A DNA stretch of 64,000 nucleotides from Epiperipatus broadwayi (GCA_028023455.1 JAQFVV010000012.1:14650364-14714363); one strand, 5' to 3'. Shown: positions 1 to 14,423, counted from the first letter of the stretch. Program-made: numbers and translations. Notes: generated by a model from the letters alone, not told the origin.

Positions 1-2350
1 AAGTAAAGGAAGAAATGGAGAAGAGTAAAAGAAATACTACCCCTATATAGAGTTAATGGGAGATATTAATCCAATTATAGACTGTGAATGGTTTGTGCCC
101 CAAGGAATAAGAATATGCATTATAAAAAAATTGATATAGAATCGCGTCAAAAATAACTATTCCAACTTCTTCAAAAAAGAACCAGGAAAACTACAAACCT
201 CACTTGTTGATATAGAGTTTTAAGACAGCAAAACCTATTATAACAAAACTTTGGAAAGTACTAATAGCCCAGCAAAGAAAAGTTGAGAAAAAACTAGATG
301 AACCGACTAAACAAGGAATACTGAGACTAGTCAAGAATACAGAGTGGGCTACTCCCATAGTAATAGTGGAAGGAACAAATGAAAAAATAAGAATTTGTGG
401 TGATCATACTACTGTAAATAGATATTTAAACAGAATCCAATAACCAGTTCTGAATGTAAGGGAAGTCTTAGCATCCATGGGACAAAGTATGGACTTTGCC
501 AAACTGGATTTGAACAGCACATTTCATCAAGTACCCACAACCAAGGAAACCGCCGACTTCTTGATGATCAAAATCCACAGAGGTTTATTTAACTACAATA
601 GGATATCTTTTGGAATTACAACATCTCCAAATATATTTCAGGCAAAAGTGACTCATTACTCAGAGGCATGGATGGAGTCATTCTGTATTTTATGATATAC
701 AGTATTAAAAATGGCAAACCCTGAAGAAGCATTAAAACACAGAGTGATGAAAACCTGCAAATTTCTCAAGAGATTTGGAGCTAGATTAAATCCTGAGAAA
801 GGTATTTGGAATACAAAGGAACTTAAATTCCTCAGGTATCTGATCAATAAGCATGGGAAGAAACCCACACCTGAGAAAGTGAAGGCTGTAAAAGAAGCAT
901 ACCTGAAAAATATTAAAGAACATCAAGCATTTCTTGGACTATTAAACTACTTTGAAACCTTCCTAAAAGACAAGGCTCATGTTGCCCGTTTATATAACCC
1001 TATTTAAAAAAATGAAGTATGGAATGGGGGATGCGATCAAGAAAAAGCACTTGAGCAAGCCATAGCCTTACTAACATCTGAACGACTCCTCATCCATTAT
1101 GATAACAAGAAAGAAATCACATTAACAATAGATGCATTAGAGTATAGATTAGGAGCCATAATCTGTTATCTGACAAAACTTAGTGATCACCCTATAGCAT
1201 ATGCTTCCCAAGCACTAATGATAGCTGAGAGAAACTACAGTCAGCTGGATAAGGAAACACTGGCTATAATATTTGTAATTAAACAATTCCATCAATACCT
1301 CTATGGATGAAAGTTTAAAGCCATCACTGATTACAAACCTCTACTGGGGATATTAATGAAGGACGAACAATACTTGATCACATAAGCCCTCAAATGATTC
1401 GTTGGCTAGAATTCATGTCAGGATATGACTATGAGTTCATATACAAGAAGGGTAAAATTACATTACATGCAGACACACTGTCTAGAAAGCTTAATTGTCT
1501 AGGACAGAAACCTACATAAACTACATTGATCAGCTAACTTCAAATAGTATTAAAAGTCAAATAATAGCAGAATGGACTAACACAGACTCTGACTATAGAA
1601 TTCTTAAAAATTGGATAGGGACTAAATGGCCCACTATATATCCTCCCTTCTTGAATAAAGGATTGTGGAAAGTACATGAGAAGCTATCCATAAATAAAGA
1701 TTCTATATTAATGGACAATGAAGTACTTATACCTAGCAATTGTTACGTAAAAAGTATTTAAATTATTACATCATCCAGGAATAGTTAGAGTTAAAAACCT
1801 GGCATACAACTATGAATAGTGACCAGGAATAAATGGAGACATCGAGTTGTATATTAAAAAGTGCAAAGAAGATCAAATCGCAGCTGAACTTTTGTGTCAA
1901 AGAAAAATATAAAGAATAAAATGTCATTCTTGTTACCTACCTGACAAAGAAGTAATGAGAGAATAATGGTAGGGGAAAAGTTTGAAATATGCGATAATGT
2001 TTGGTCACTGATTAAATTAAAAAAGACTTGGGGAAAAAGCAACTGTGATGAGTAATATTGCAAATCAACTGGTAGAAAGTGAAACTGAAAAGAGCATAAA
2101 ACTTTGGAAGCATAAAAATCAGCTGAGAAGATGATATCTGTCAACTGTTAACAATAGAAGCAGTAAATTAGCAAACGGCAACAATGTTGAAGCATCTACA
2201 ATCCTGAAGAAAAAAGAATTTCCAACAGATGGAAGATCTTCTGAAAATGACATAGCTACACTGAAATCACCATCACAGCACAGCAAAGACCACCAGCAAC
2301 TGGCAAGAACTAGAAACCCTCTGACTCATCTCAAGTACTATGTTAGGTGA
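1..2350 (+). pseudogene. Degenerate Ty3/gypsy (Mag-like) pol relic, 5' end outside window
   Basis: Relic of a retrotransposon polyprotein read through several frames. The first 180 bases match the protease-RT linker of the younger element at 54-59 kb (its NPIIGREWF is here NPIIDCEWF). Bases 300-700 encode RT, with readable stretches AKLDLNSTFHQV and GLFNYNRISFGITTSPNIFQAK. At about 690 a small deletion destroys the YxDD active site (tattttatga instead of Tyr-Phe-Asp-Asp coding). Bases 711-1007 hold the RT thumb/connection (FLGLLNYFETFLKDKAHV). Bases 1090-1480 hold RNase H, with TIDA for TTDA, ERNYSQLDKE and TDYKPL. Bases 1495-1880 start integrase, with a decayed HHCC finger, then fade out. 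Many stops and frameshifts make it dead and clearly older than the 54-62 kb element. Confidence 0.85.
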
Positions 2351-2364
2351 AGAACCATACTTCT

Positions 2365-2379
2365 GGAGTGGGGGAGGAA
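2365..2379 (+). promoter_or_regulatory. Polypurine tract of the 5' gypsy relic
   Basis: A purine-rich run (ggagtgggggaggaa) sits directly before a TG dinucleotide that would start the 3' LTR. The younger element has the same arrangement (gaagtggtggagg then TGCT). In this family such a tract primes plus-strand DNA synthesis. Confidence 0.5.
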
Positions 2380-2826
2380 TGCAGTACTCAAGGTCAAGCA
2401 AAGTATATACATATGTATTTTGTACAATAATAAATATACAATAAATATCTAGAAGAAAAAATAATAACTTTTATTGTAATTATGTATAATGATCATGTGT
2501 ACACAATTATATAAAAAAAAACTAACCATAAAATGTAGCTATGTAACTATCATTGAATAGCAATGTTGTTAGGTCATAGAATTGCACAGCTGACCTTGTA
2601 TGGTCAGAAAACTGTATAAAACACCACGTGGGCTGAGGAGTGTAAAAAATACTATGTGTATCTAAAAATGCCATATATGGTAAGGTATGTAAAGACTCCA
2701 GAAGTCTTGAGGGGTATATAAACCCCCAGAGCCTGGTCTATATGGTCTGGTATTAAAGTAATTCAGAGACTCCTGCCTCTGTAAGTGAAAAAGCAGGGCT
2801 AGGGTTATTATGTGCAGGTCACCACA
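2380..2826 (+). repeat. Candidate 3' LTR of the 5' gypsy relic
   Basis: Starts TGCAGTAC right after the polypurine tract and can end at a CA dinucleotide (caccaca), giving about 447 bp. It contains a TATA-like tatataaa at 2715-2722 and an attaaa polyadenylation-like signal at 2752-2757, in the order expected for U3-R-U5. The 5' LTR is outside the window, so neither the boundaries nor a target duplication can be confirmed. Confidence 0.5.
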
Positions 2827-5800
2827 ATCTTTTATTATTTTAATATGCCTTAAATAGACTATGTATATATGTAAATATAATCGTATGTATTTAAATTAAA
2901 CTACTAGCTTACCATCTCAATTCTGCTATTGTCAATTATTTATTTGCTGCTCATCTGACCCAGCAATTTGGCACAGACTATACAGGGATGGAATCTTAAA
3001 TATTTGACTGAACAGCAAACATGTTTCTTTTATGGATGCTTTTGCTGAAAGAAAGTAATTACATGCTACACTATTATTTATCTGTTTGCAGTACACCCAG
3101 TTTATAGCTACTGTTTTAAATTCAGTAAAATGTTTCTGAAAATTAGTTGTAATATCTAACTGTAATATTTCTTAATGATGTTTGTATATTTTAGTTTGCA
3201 TTAAAACACATATCTCACTTCTTTGTTGAATAAGCTTAAGTATATGTGTTGGTCTTCATTAAGTGTTTATATCTGTGTTGTAACAGTCAAAACACGTGTA
3301 TCTCATTAACATATTGCAGAATTCGACCACCACACAGAACAGCAGCACCATTGAGTAGCGAAGCCACCGGTAGTACTGAGTTCGAACATAGTTTATCGGT
3401 TCTACAATACAATCTATGGAATAACGCCTCTGATGCGACATAAGTAAACACTTCTTTAGGCACGGTGGTCAGGGAGATGCACGAGATTCATGGTTTGGTT
3501 TCCGAGTTGGCCAACAATCAAACGAATATTAATTAACATAGATAATCGAGGAAATAGATATAATGGGCATCGAATAAATGAAAACTAAACTGCAGACGTA
3601 TAGTTAAAATTATTTATTTACGTATTTCATAAAAAAAACATTATTAATGTTATTAATCATATTTTAAATTCCGAGTTTCAATAGCTAATTGGCAATATTA
3701 TTATATATAAAATACATTTATTTATAAAGAGCATTCATTTATATGAAGGCATAATCTAGCTACCTAAGGTTCTTGAGTGAGTAATTCTAATGCGTACTGT
3801 AGGGAATTTATACTTTGCACTGCAAGAGTCATCAGTAGCGGCGGACATACATTTATTTAATAAAAATATTTATTTTATGACTAAGGGCAAACATTTATTT
3901 GAGAGTGGATGATGAAGATAATGCCGAGGCGGAGTGATATAGAGAATGATAAACTAAATAAAGGAACACGTGGTACGCTTTAGAAGGGCGATATAAAATG
4001 GCAGCACTGAAACTGCAATGCCGTGAATAAGTTTATAAGGGTTTCGGGTTGGTCTCTGCCTCGACCCGAAGAGGTAAGGTGTCACATGAGCATAACCAGG
4101 GACAAGCGGTCCATGTCGCAATTTGCCAGCTGGCTGCGTGATGGTCGTCAAGCCCTATGGGAACATTATCATGTCCACTTGTGTAGGACGACTGGGGTTA
4201 ATTCAACCCTATAGAATCCGGAGTATTCACGGCGTGGAATGAGTCATCGTGGCTTCAAAATGTAACACATGTATAAGATCTAAAAGATTATGGTAATATT
4301 TAACTAGATTTCAAACTCGGCCCCCCATTATCAACGTTGACTAAAAGAAAATTGGTGACTCTCAAAGAAATGAAATTTCCGTAATTATTCATTAAAAGTT
4401 AATAATAAAAAAATATCTAAAAGGGAAATTATTACAACGAGTATGCCAGCTATTACGAAGTAGTAGACCCTGCATTACAATAACTGATTCTTTGAATGCG
4501 TGTCGATTTATATGAAATTTAAGTTATTTATAAAGCAAATATTAATGACAATTTGACACGCATTCACTGTTCAAGCGATTATAGATTTAGATTTAACTAA
4601 GACAATTATGAGAAGGTAATATTTCAATGATAATTATAAATAAAGTGTAGATTTGAGAAATACACACCTAAGAAGGATAGAGGGAGGTAAGCTAGATTAT
4701 GCGAGAAATTTACATATTACATTAATTATCAAATTTTAGTTTCACAAAATTACAATTTTAACATTTTAGAAGTGAGACAAATAGTAGGAGATGAGCTATA
4801 GCTTATTATTACTAGAGTACTCTATAATTTGGAATACACACACAGGTACCTGTTTTATAAGATGTTTTCTTCCATTTGTTTAATAGTAGATTGTTCGTGA
4901 TTAGCAGTTTTCTTTCTTGTCTTTGGCATTTTATTGATTTTAACAGCAGTGGCTTTCTTGTTTATTTCAAGCAGCAGATCATTATGGTATTTTTACGATG
5001 GGCAATGTGAAGTTCGGCATACAGTGGGCCATCTCCCGATGGAGAATAATCTCGGTGCTTACTCGGTCATACCTTGGCAGTATCAATTTATTTTAAGATT
5101 TTTAGACTCTCCACTCGAGAGCAAAGCTAAGGTTCAAGTGAAAGTCTCCAGCAAGTCTAAGATGGCCTCCTTTTTCTTATCTTGATCTTTTAATTTTTCT
5201 GTTGAGATATTTTTAGGTTTTATTTATCTTGCCCTCAGGATAATCAATGCTTTTGCTGGTTTTAATTAGAAAGAAATCTGCTGTGCTATTGTTTGTTTTG
5301 TTTTTTTTCTTTTACATTCGTTAATTACATTTTTTTGGAATTTTTCTATAATTAATTTATTATCTATCACTGACCGATGCTTTTAAATTTTCAAAGACAA
5401 AAGGGAATAAAATTATTTTAACTTTAATTAATTATTGCATCAGATTTTGTTAGAATTATTATTTAACGAAATTTAAACTAAGCAACAAATACGAACTTTA
5501 TAAAATTCAAAATAAATGATTAATATTACAAAAAATTTATTTAGCTAAAAGAAATCTAAATTATATTATTTTATCTGTATTTATTGCCTTTAATTTGAGA
5601 TCGAAATGTGTGCGTGTTTATGTTGAATTCTACATATATTTATACATTTTTAATATTGTTACACACACAATTTGATTCCAAAAAGTTTAAATTTGGGTGG
5701 GATAGACCGGTCAGTGAGAGACGACAGAAAAAGGTGAAACTTAAGATTCGAATACGAATCTTACTGTTTCAGTGTTTATATCTCAGATTCACAAGTAAAA

Positions 5801-6246
5801 ATGGTTAAATACATATTTTAAATACCCTTTTAAACATTTACATAACTAATTATTTATATCAAAAGCATTTCATTAGTTTCGTTGATTATGTTTTCATCTG
5901 TATGAATAATTTGAACAAAATACTTGTAGTTATTAATTTCTCATTCATAATTATAACTATTTATTTTCATCTGAAAAAAAAAATTGTTGAACTTTACTTT
6001 AGTCTCTTTAGCATTTATATTTAGCCTATTTAATAACTTTCATATTATAACTTTTGCAACATCTCCAAAAATTTTGAGGCATTATATTCAAAACAATCAT
6101 CACACATTAATGTCTCAATCATTTAACAATTCCACATATATTCTTCGATGATAATTTAAAAATTGCATTAGTTCTGATCAAAACCTTTTGTACGCCCATG
6201 TAAAAATATTTTATTTTTTCATCACAATTGACAACTTATTGGGGCT
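2827..6246. other. Gene-free stretch, relatively CpG-containing
   Basis: No gene recognised. The stretch 3250-4260 is less AT-rich and holds more CpG than most of the window, but translations in all frames are short and unlike known proteins. No tRNA, rRNA or long repeat was seen. Confidence 0.4.
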
Positions 6247-6440
6247 ATACCGGTCAGAATTGTATGTTCATCTAACAAGAATTAGGATCTAAGCAAAAGT
6301 ACCTAGAGTTCAATCATATATGAGATACACAGGTCAGGGATACTCATGAACTCCGCCCTATTGCCCACCTCCCAAATCTATCACATTACAAACAACATTT
6401 CTGACGATAGCAAGCTACTTTCCAATTATCTCCGGCCCAG
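6247..6440 (-). repeat. Inverted, diverged copy of the R3 repeat terminal module
   Basis: Reads, on the minus strand, like the last 150-190 bp of the 2.9-kb repeat at 14.4 and 18.3 kb: ccggt terminus, then the equivalents of gattctaaatcttgtt, ggtgtacttttgct and gcatgattggat in the same order and spacing. The rest of the repeat is not recognisable next to it. Confidence 0.5.
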
Positions 6441-9400
6441 AGGGTTCAGCAGAGACCCAAGAGATTTAAGCTTAACTAAATGATAACGCAAAGTAATAAG
6501 AGATGTGTACGCATGAACCAATAAAATCTCCAAAAGATAGGTTATTAAATATAAATTTATTTAACATGAAATTAATATTAGAAATCGATTTATATGTGAA
6601 CAGCTAGATATAGAGATTTACAATGACTTAGAACCTTGATTATACAAAGAATACCTGATCTAGGTTTCACTTATGGTCACCTATGCATTCCATACTAACC
6701 TTAATGGCATAACAGGGTTTGGTGGATATGCATTACTAAACATACATGGTAATAAATTTATTATATGAACGATGCAGCTTAATATGCTAATATAATTTAA
6801 CGGGTTTCTATTATTCACATTATGACATTCTTCAATCATGAAAACTATAACAGATTGCAATGGCCATACTTGGCTATTAGATCGAGTAATGACATGATTT
6901 CCAATTACATAGAATATAACAAAATTCAATAGTTGTGAGTGGGCTTTTATTCTAACCATCACATTTTAAACAATAAATGATCTAGCGAGCTTGAATTACA
7001 TTTGGATTTTATTAAGAGTTACATTAACTAAAATTCAATTATTTTGGGACATTACGAGATGATTCATCATTTATTATTTACAAAGAGAATGAGGAAAAAC
7101 ATAATTATTTTAACATGGTCATATGACTTGGCATTCACAGTTTTATTAATAATCAATGATTAACGTGTTTAATAGCGGTTAACGAAAGGTGGATAGCGCT
7201 AATAGGTGATGACATATATGAAAAGGGCAAATTTAATCTATTTTATAATGAGAACTTTGGGAAGGCTTAGGAGAATCACATCATTACGGCTTACAGACAT
7301 TTAAAATATGTATGGGGAGTATGAACGATAATGTGCGGACCAAATGATAACGCTTGAGAGGACGAGAAGCTTCATCAACTTGACAATGAAGAATATAGGC
7401 TTATCCGCACTTGTGAAGGATAGCATCCAAAGTGGTTGGCAAGATACCATGGTTCCGATTTGTTGAATCTTAACCCATAGCAGCGCTTACAGAACCAACA
7501 CAATCTGTGGGAGTCGGGACCTCCACACTCCGCCGAGAATTGTGCTATATGGATTCCAAGAATGAGAGAAAGTATGATGAAGCAACTTTTGATTTGTGAA
7601 CGTTATCATCGAGACACATGGTGAAGGCTTTCAGGTTTGTCTTAACCCTGATTTATACGGCCTTAAATGGTAATCAAGCCTAGCGTAATGAAATAATTAT
7701 GTCCAAGCGATCCCAAAAGGGGGGCATACAATTTACTTAAAGAACTTATTTGATATATTAATAATAGAATATATAAAACAAAATTAAGAATCCCTTCGCT
7801 AAACGCATGTTAATCCGCTCGAGAAATAAGTTACTTAAATCATCGTTAGATGACGGGCTACTTATCAAATGAATCATCATTTAAAAATACATATCTGAAT
7901 TAAATTTATTTATTATTCAATTTCTATAATACCAATCAATAGCGTGAAATAATAGTACATAATATATTTAAATTTTGTCGAATGGCATAATATTAATTAA
8001 TAAAACACAATTTATGAGTACTTCTCAATCGGGCGAATTTTATAGCATGGTAAGAAGACTTACGTTTACGGTTAAATATTCCTTAATTGCGGAATAGCAA
8101 AAATACAATAGGATTGATTCGCCAGATTGAGTTACTAGCATATTAAATTTGGTATGATTTGCACAATATTAAATAACGAAAAATTGCCGCATTTAAAATA
8201 AAAATACAATAAGAGTGAAAAACTAGTATTCAAGTTTAGAGAGTAAAATACAATTTAAATATAAAAGCAATAAGAAATCAAAAAGAGGTCATTATTTAAG
8301 CATTTAATCGGTGTAGCATTACTGATGGAAAAAAAACAAGCAATTACATTTTTACATTACAAAGAGTACAAAACTAGAAATGTCTAATAAGACATAAATT
8401 AGGTGGTTGGAATTAATCTTATCGAAGGTTGAAATTTATGTTTTATAGTTAAAAGGATTATTAAGATGAAAGCATTAGAGTTCAGTTTTGCGGCACGGGA
8501 TTACCTTTCTTTCCGATGACTTTACAGCCGTGTGCACATGTGTTGTTTCCATGTTTGATGAAATCTAGTTAATTTAGCAGTATTTTGACGAAATTATCAT
8601 TTCAGTCCATTCTTTATGTAGCATACAATTCATTCTGGCAGTATTTTGGATACAATGGCTTACAAGTATTTTGGCATTGGATAGATCTTGGAAGGACTGG
8701 GGAAGCAAATCTAAATACTACTCACTCATCATTTTGCGGTTCTGAGTGACGTAACTTCCCCCAGCAACAGAGTTAGAAATTAATATGTAGAGCTTCTTTA
8801 GTTAGGAAATGCGGTGGTATTTATACTCGTTTGTTACTGCCTTTGGGTAATCCCCAGATGTGTTAATGGTTACAATGATACAGCAAATTTTGAAATACAA
8901 ACGAGATCAAGTTCGAGAGTGTTGGTCTTAATCTATTTTAGGATGAAAATAGACCTGCGGAATAAATGTTAAGTAACGTGAAATTTAAATAAATCTGTAT
9001 CAGAATGAAAACAGATTCCTTCAGAATTTAAAATACGGTACGTCTTATTATTTAATACACCCGCATTACACTCTCAAACTTTCTCTCTATTAGAATATAT
9101 ATGAATAAAAATATACATAGTATAACGTTTTTAATTATTAAGTTTTATCTGTTACACACACATATGCACGATTGTTTACCGTAATAGAAATATATAATTT
9201 ATATGCATATTAACTTTAGACGAGTAGAAGTTTGCAGAGACATAAACAATCATGCACATTGGTATACCTTCACTCCCTAGTGGTTTATAATTAAATGATT
9301 GGGTTTGAACCCATGTTTGCGGGTCTCAAACATCACCAGAAAGTGAAGCCAAATGTGTGCAACAGATTTGAGTGCTTCAGGGCATAAACCTTAATTATGT

Positions 9401-10330
9401 GCAATTAATATCTTCTATTAACTTCACTCTTCATATGTTGTTCTTCTGATTTTTCTTTATCATTAATGTCTTCCAACTTCTGCTTCCAACATGTGTGTGT
9501 TTGGATTAAAATACACATTCATTTTTAAAATTATTTGTCACTTCACCTTCTTTTCTAATTTTACAAATTCCACAATGTTCCATTTAATATTGTAATTCTT
9601 CTTTCAGTTCAAGTAATTTTCCTTTACTTAAAATTGATGGGCATTTGTAGATAGTTAAACAAATGTTCATTTTCTTTTAGGTTTATAATTAAGGAATTCT
9701 TAACAAACCCAACTTTTGGCCAGAATCAAAAATATCTTTACAATCTGCAGAAAATAAGAAGCATAATTTAGTTTTGTATGTCATTAATACCTCATAAAAT
9801 AATTATTCTCATATACATTTACTGTACCTTCAAGAAAACTCAATTGATTTTTATGATAAAAACTTTAAGGCATCATACAGTAACAACAGTTACAATGTAT
9901 AAAATATATGGAAGGACTTTATGATCCTTTACAGCCTCAAATATGAATCAAAGAGTCTACTTTCAGTTAATAGAAAAATGCTTTCTGTTGATAAAATCAT
10001 AGTAATAATATAAAATATAGTAGGTTCTAAAATAACACTATATTGAAATTATTGGTCCCTCTACGACTACCAGCTTATTTTATTTCAATATTTATGAAAC
10101 TTATTAATAAATTAATGTCATTATTTTGAATGTCTGTGCCTCATTATTAAATATCTACAAAAAAATGTAAGTACCAAAATTTAAATGTAACATATATATA
10201 TCCCGTTACAATAGAGATATAAATAAGTACTCTATTTTAATTTTTTTCATGCTCACCATCATATTAATTAGTACTGAACATCGAAGATATATTTAATAAA
10301 TATTTCCTGTGCTTACCTTCCAGCATACTA
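6441..10330. other. Gene-free stretch
   Basis: No supported gene. The part up to about 9060 continues the less CpG-depleted character of 3.3-6 kb. Beyond 9060 the sequence is ordinary AT-rich DNA. No RNA gene or strong repeat was seen. Confidence 0.4.
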
Positions 10331-10361
10331 TTATAATATATATATATATATATATGTGTGT
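10331..10361. repeat. (TA)n/(TG)n microsatellite
   Basis: Alternating TA run ending in tgtgtgt. Similar short TA/TG or TA/CT tracts occur near 17540-17570, 22905-22920 and 26365-26387. Confidence 0.85.
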
Positions 10362-10849
10362 TAAAATAAATAATATTCTTATATTAAATAAATGTAATAT
10401 CATGTGGGAATAACAAATTTTGTTTTAATATTTGCATTAACAACTAAATGTGTTCCTTGTTCAATGCGTGCTTATAAAAAGAAAATGTCAATGACCATTT
10501 CTTGCTGTATTTGAGATCTTTTTATGTAGGGTTATATATAGAATAACAACAATGAGAGCAATCTTAAAACAGCTTATATATGTTTGATGAATAAATTGTT
10601 TTTGAAATAATGGGTATTAATTTTATAGAAATGTTTTGCTTATTTTTTAAAACTTTTTAATTTACATCATAGATGTAATAAATAATACTTGGTGCTGATT
10701 TAATAAGCATTGTATGCATTTTTGGATGCCAGGAGGGAATACCAAAACCACCACTAATATAACCAAATAAGAATGCATCTAATAATACCACCAAAAGTAA
10801 TAACAAAGTGTTTTACTTATTTTGTTCAGTCAACAAAAATTGTGGGCTT

Positions 10850-11510
10850 CATAAAAAAAATTTCATAAAAATAAGTGTAATCATGTGACTAACAAAACCA
10901 AAAAGATTAAATAATTTTCAAAATCAAATGTCAAAAATATTAGTAATTAAGAAATGGGGAAAAAAATTAATGTAATCATGTGACCAAAAAAATATCAAAT
11001 TATCTTAGTAATTATGAAATGACCAAAAAATTAGTATAATAAAAAATTAAAAGCAATACTGAAGCATTTGACTTTTAAAATATAGAATATAACAAATAAT
11101 ATTTAGTAAATATTAGTAATTAAGAAATGGCCAAAAAAATTAATGTAATCATATGACCCCCCAAAAATCAAATGACTCTTGAAATAAAATATAAAAAAAA
11201 TAGTTATTAAAAAATTACTAAAAAAATAGTGTAATTATGTGACCAAAAAAAATTTAATATAAAAAAACAACATTTAGCAAATATTAATAATTAGAATATG
11301 ACCCATAAAAATTAGCATAGTAAAAAAGTAAAAACACTACTAAATTATTTTACTTTGAAAGTGCAGCATATCACAAAACAATATGTAGCAAATTTTAGTA
11401 ATTGACAAAAAAATAGCATAATCACATAACTCAAATAAAAGTAAAATAAACTCAAAATAAAATATCAAAAATATTCTTAATTAAGAAATGACCAAAAAAA
11501 AATGTATTTA
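10850..11510. repeat. Degenerate tandem repeat, AT-rich
   Basis: Imperfect recurrences of a phrase of the type taattaagaaatgaccaa followed by aaaaattaatgtaatcatg occur at irregular spacing with deletions and A-run expansion. It looks like an old minisatellite. No coding potential was seen. Confidence 0.55.
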
Positions 11511-13935
11511 AATGATAAGTTGACTGCACCAATCTGCTATATTCTTGGAAGTATTATTGATAATACTGGCCAGAGACTAGACACAAATAAAACTTAACAA
11601 TCTGCTTAGAAATTGTGATAATATTGTGCAAATTTATTTTCTGGTTGTGTGTCTTTAAACTCATCTTATAGACACTACCATTTTCTATACTTATGCATGT
11701 TTAACTATCTTGCTTTTATCAAACATATAATACATGACATATGACAATTACCACATTGCACTATCATTATGAATATATCTGCCATTTTTATTGTAACAGT
11801 ATGAAAAAAGAGTAAGGGATGACATGGAAATAACAAAGGGAGATGGAAAACCAGCATCAGGTCATACAATTAATAATCAAAATTAAATATAAAAAATGAA
11901 TGAATGAGCATGAGAATCAGTAAAAAGAAACTAACTATAAGTTGCATCTTCAGCATTACAGAAAAATGATAAAATCATCATCATGAATGATCAAACAAAA
12001 CAGTCAAAAAAATAAACTTTCAACCTTGTCACTGAATTTGAAATGGGTCCACTATAGAAAGACTACCTATCTAACCACTGGCAACTTGTGGCAGATTATA
12101 TAAATGATTTGGATGCACATACTTAAAATGCTAGTCCATCAGAATACAACAAAAAATAATGCTGAGATAGTAAAACATGTTGATCATCAATGCCCTGGAC
12201 ATATAGTACCATTAAGGTGCTGCCCAACTATAAACTTAATATCTAATAAAAATATAAAATGTAGTACTTGAACTTTAAAGGATATACCTTTGCACTGTTC
12301 AGAGCTATATGAATGAACAAAAAAACAGCATAAACCCCTAATCCCTATTACTAACCATTATGTACTACTCTAGCTCAGTGAGCAAGAATTCTTTGAATTG
12401 TTACTATGAGAAAAAGTTAAATAAATATATTTTAAACTTATTTTAATATTAAATAAATTCACTGGAATAACTTAAAACAAAGATATATAAATTTATTAGT
12501 TTGAAATAATAATAAAAAGAAATTAAAGGTCAGTTAAGTACTACACTATAAATATTAATTCATCATTTTGATTTTTAATAAAATAATGCAAAAAAAAAAT
12601 AATCACGTGATTCACAAATATTTCAATATGTTTCCCAAAATACAACTATATAAGCACACAGACATGCTGTATAATAATATAAAATTAACATATTTGGAAT
12701 ACCATAAACTAATAATTAAAAAAATCAGTTCATTTTAATAATACATAAATAATAACTAACTTTAACATATATATGGATATCCATTCAAATGTGTACACAC
12801 ACTGGCATTTATATCCTAGCATATTTTATTTGTCAAAAAATAAACTTATTAAATTCATATTATATTTTTACAAGACAATTAATTCAATGTTGAAAATATA
12901 CATAAAATGCACAAATATGTGCTTATAAAAAATAGTACAAATTTTAAATCAGTTATTAGTCCATTATTTCTAAGTAACAGTTTTAAAAAGAAAGCATTAT
13001 CTTTAGATCCATTTGAAAAATTTTTTAAAAGTCAAGCTTTTGTTTATTAATTTCCAATAGTGAAAAAAGTTTTTTTGGAGTTTCCTTTTCTAATTCAAAA
13101 ACAAAATAAAAACTAGAATCAATCCTCTGGAGACAAATGTAATTTATTATCACTTTCTTTCCTTATTTTATTTTTAGTTGATTAATTCAGCCAAAGGTTA
13201 TTTACTTTTAAAACTTGTAAAGTGAAGATTTTAAATACAAAGTTAAGTGTTTAAAGTAATGATATTTACTCACCAGCTAATATCTATTCATAAAATAAGT
13301 CTTCTGATTGCATGCTTTATATGTATGTGGCTGTAACAACTTCATTTTTTGCATGCAGATTAATCAATATATGTGTAAAGTGATAGCATAGTAATCTTTT
13401 AGTTTTCTGTCTAGTATTGGAATCTCTCAGTAAGCTGGCCTATTCTAAAAAAATAGACTATCTTAACTGTTGGCTTTCAGGCAACTCCATTTAATCTCTA
13501 TAATTTGATATACTTTAGGCAGGCAAGCCATCTAGTACACAGATATGGACTACAAACCACAGAAAAACAGAGCCATTACTTCCATGTAAATTCAAACTCT
13601 ATTATCATGACATTAGCAGCCATTCTATTTCTTGCCTTTAGTTACAATTTCATAATACTAATGATCTTTTCAAATCCACATTTTTATAATGTATTATGAA
13701 ATTTAAAAACACTACAATTAAGTAAATTCTTTATCTTGATCAAAAAAAAATTAATAACTCTTTTTAATTCATCTTAATTAAAACCAAATTTTTATATAAA
13801 AGTATTTTTAATTCTCCAAACACAAAATTAGATTGCAGGATTTAAAATCAAAGTATATTATAGTAATTTTATCAAAAGCTTCAATTAAAAATTTGTTTTT
13901 ACTCTAATTAAAAATAGATGAGGAAATTATAAAAG
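11511..13935. other. Gene-free AT-rich stretch
   Basis: Nothing recognisable. Short open frames such as 13505-13699 are within chance expectation for this composition. Confidence 0.4.
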
Positions 13936-14222
13936 CAGCGGTGGGCAGTTATTTTGGTTCGGGGGACCACAGAGATTAGCAGAGGACCACACCAGGGGCC
14001 AATTTGTGAAGGCAAAAGTTAGCAGAAAGCTGCACCTTTTTTCATGACACAATAAACACACAGCTTTATTCCCTATATTACCAAATAAATATTTGTTTGT
14101 CCATGCTTCATTAAACACATGACATTCATCACTAATTTTATATTTTTTCGGAGGGTTCATGGTTTCACTAAAGTTGGAAATGTATATATTGCTAATGCAA
14201 AGACAAAATTGAAATTAACCAT
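13936..14222 (-). pseudogene. hAT transposon relic: N-terminal zinc-finger region of transposase plus one TIR
   Basis: Minus-strand frame from 14160 starts MNPPKKYKISDECHVFNEAW and continues TNKYLFGNIGNKAVCLLC, the start of the BED-like zinc finger (C-x2-C) of hAT transposases of the GTF2IRD2/EPM2AIP1-like type. The frame then runs into a terminal-inverted-repeat-like end at 13936 (cagcggtgggcag). The copy at 46909-47358 has the same fusion of transposase N-terminus to 3' terminus, so both are deletion derivatives of one family. Similarity stops near 14222, so the other end is truncated. Confidence 0.65.
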
Positions 14223-14423
14223 TAAATTTTTTTTTAATTATCAAAATTAAATAAAATAGAAATAGATCTTTTTAAATGTTTGACTTAAACTACAATACTT
14301 TATAATAATTTTATATACAAAATTATTATTTGACTCTTATCTGTTAATCCAATCTATATATTTTAAATATCTACAAAAAATTTTGTTTGTGTTCATTTTT
14401 TTTTTTCAACTTTATATATATTG

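Noticed and set aside
3820-3840. tcatcag (minus CTGATGA) as a hammerhead core
   Set aside because: No GAAA at the right distance (CAAA instead), no closing helices and no UH triplet.
3246-4214. Overlapping 60-65 codon frames on both strands as small genes
   Set aside because: Chance-length frames with no similarity or splice support.
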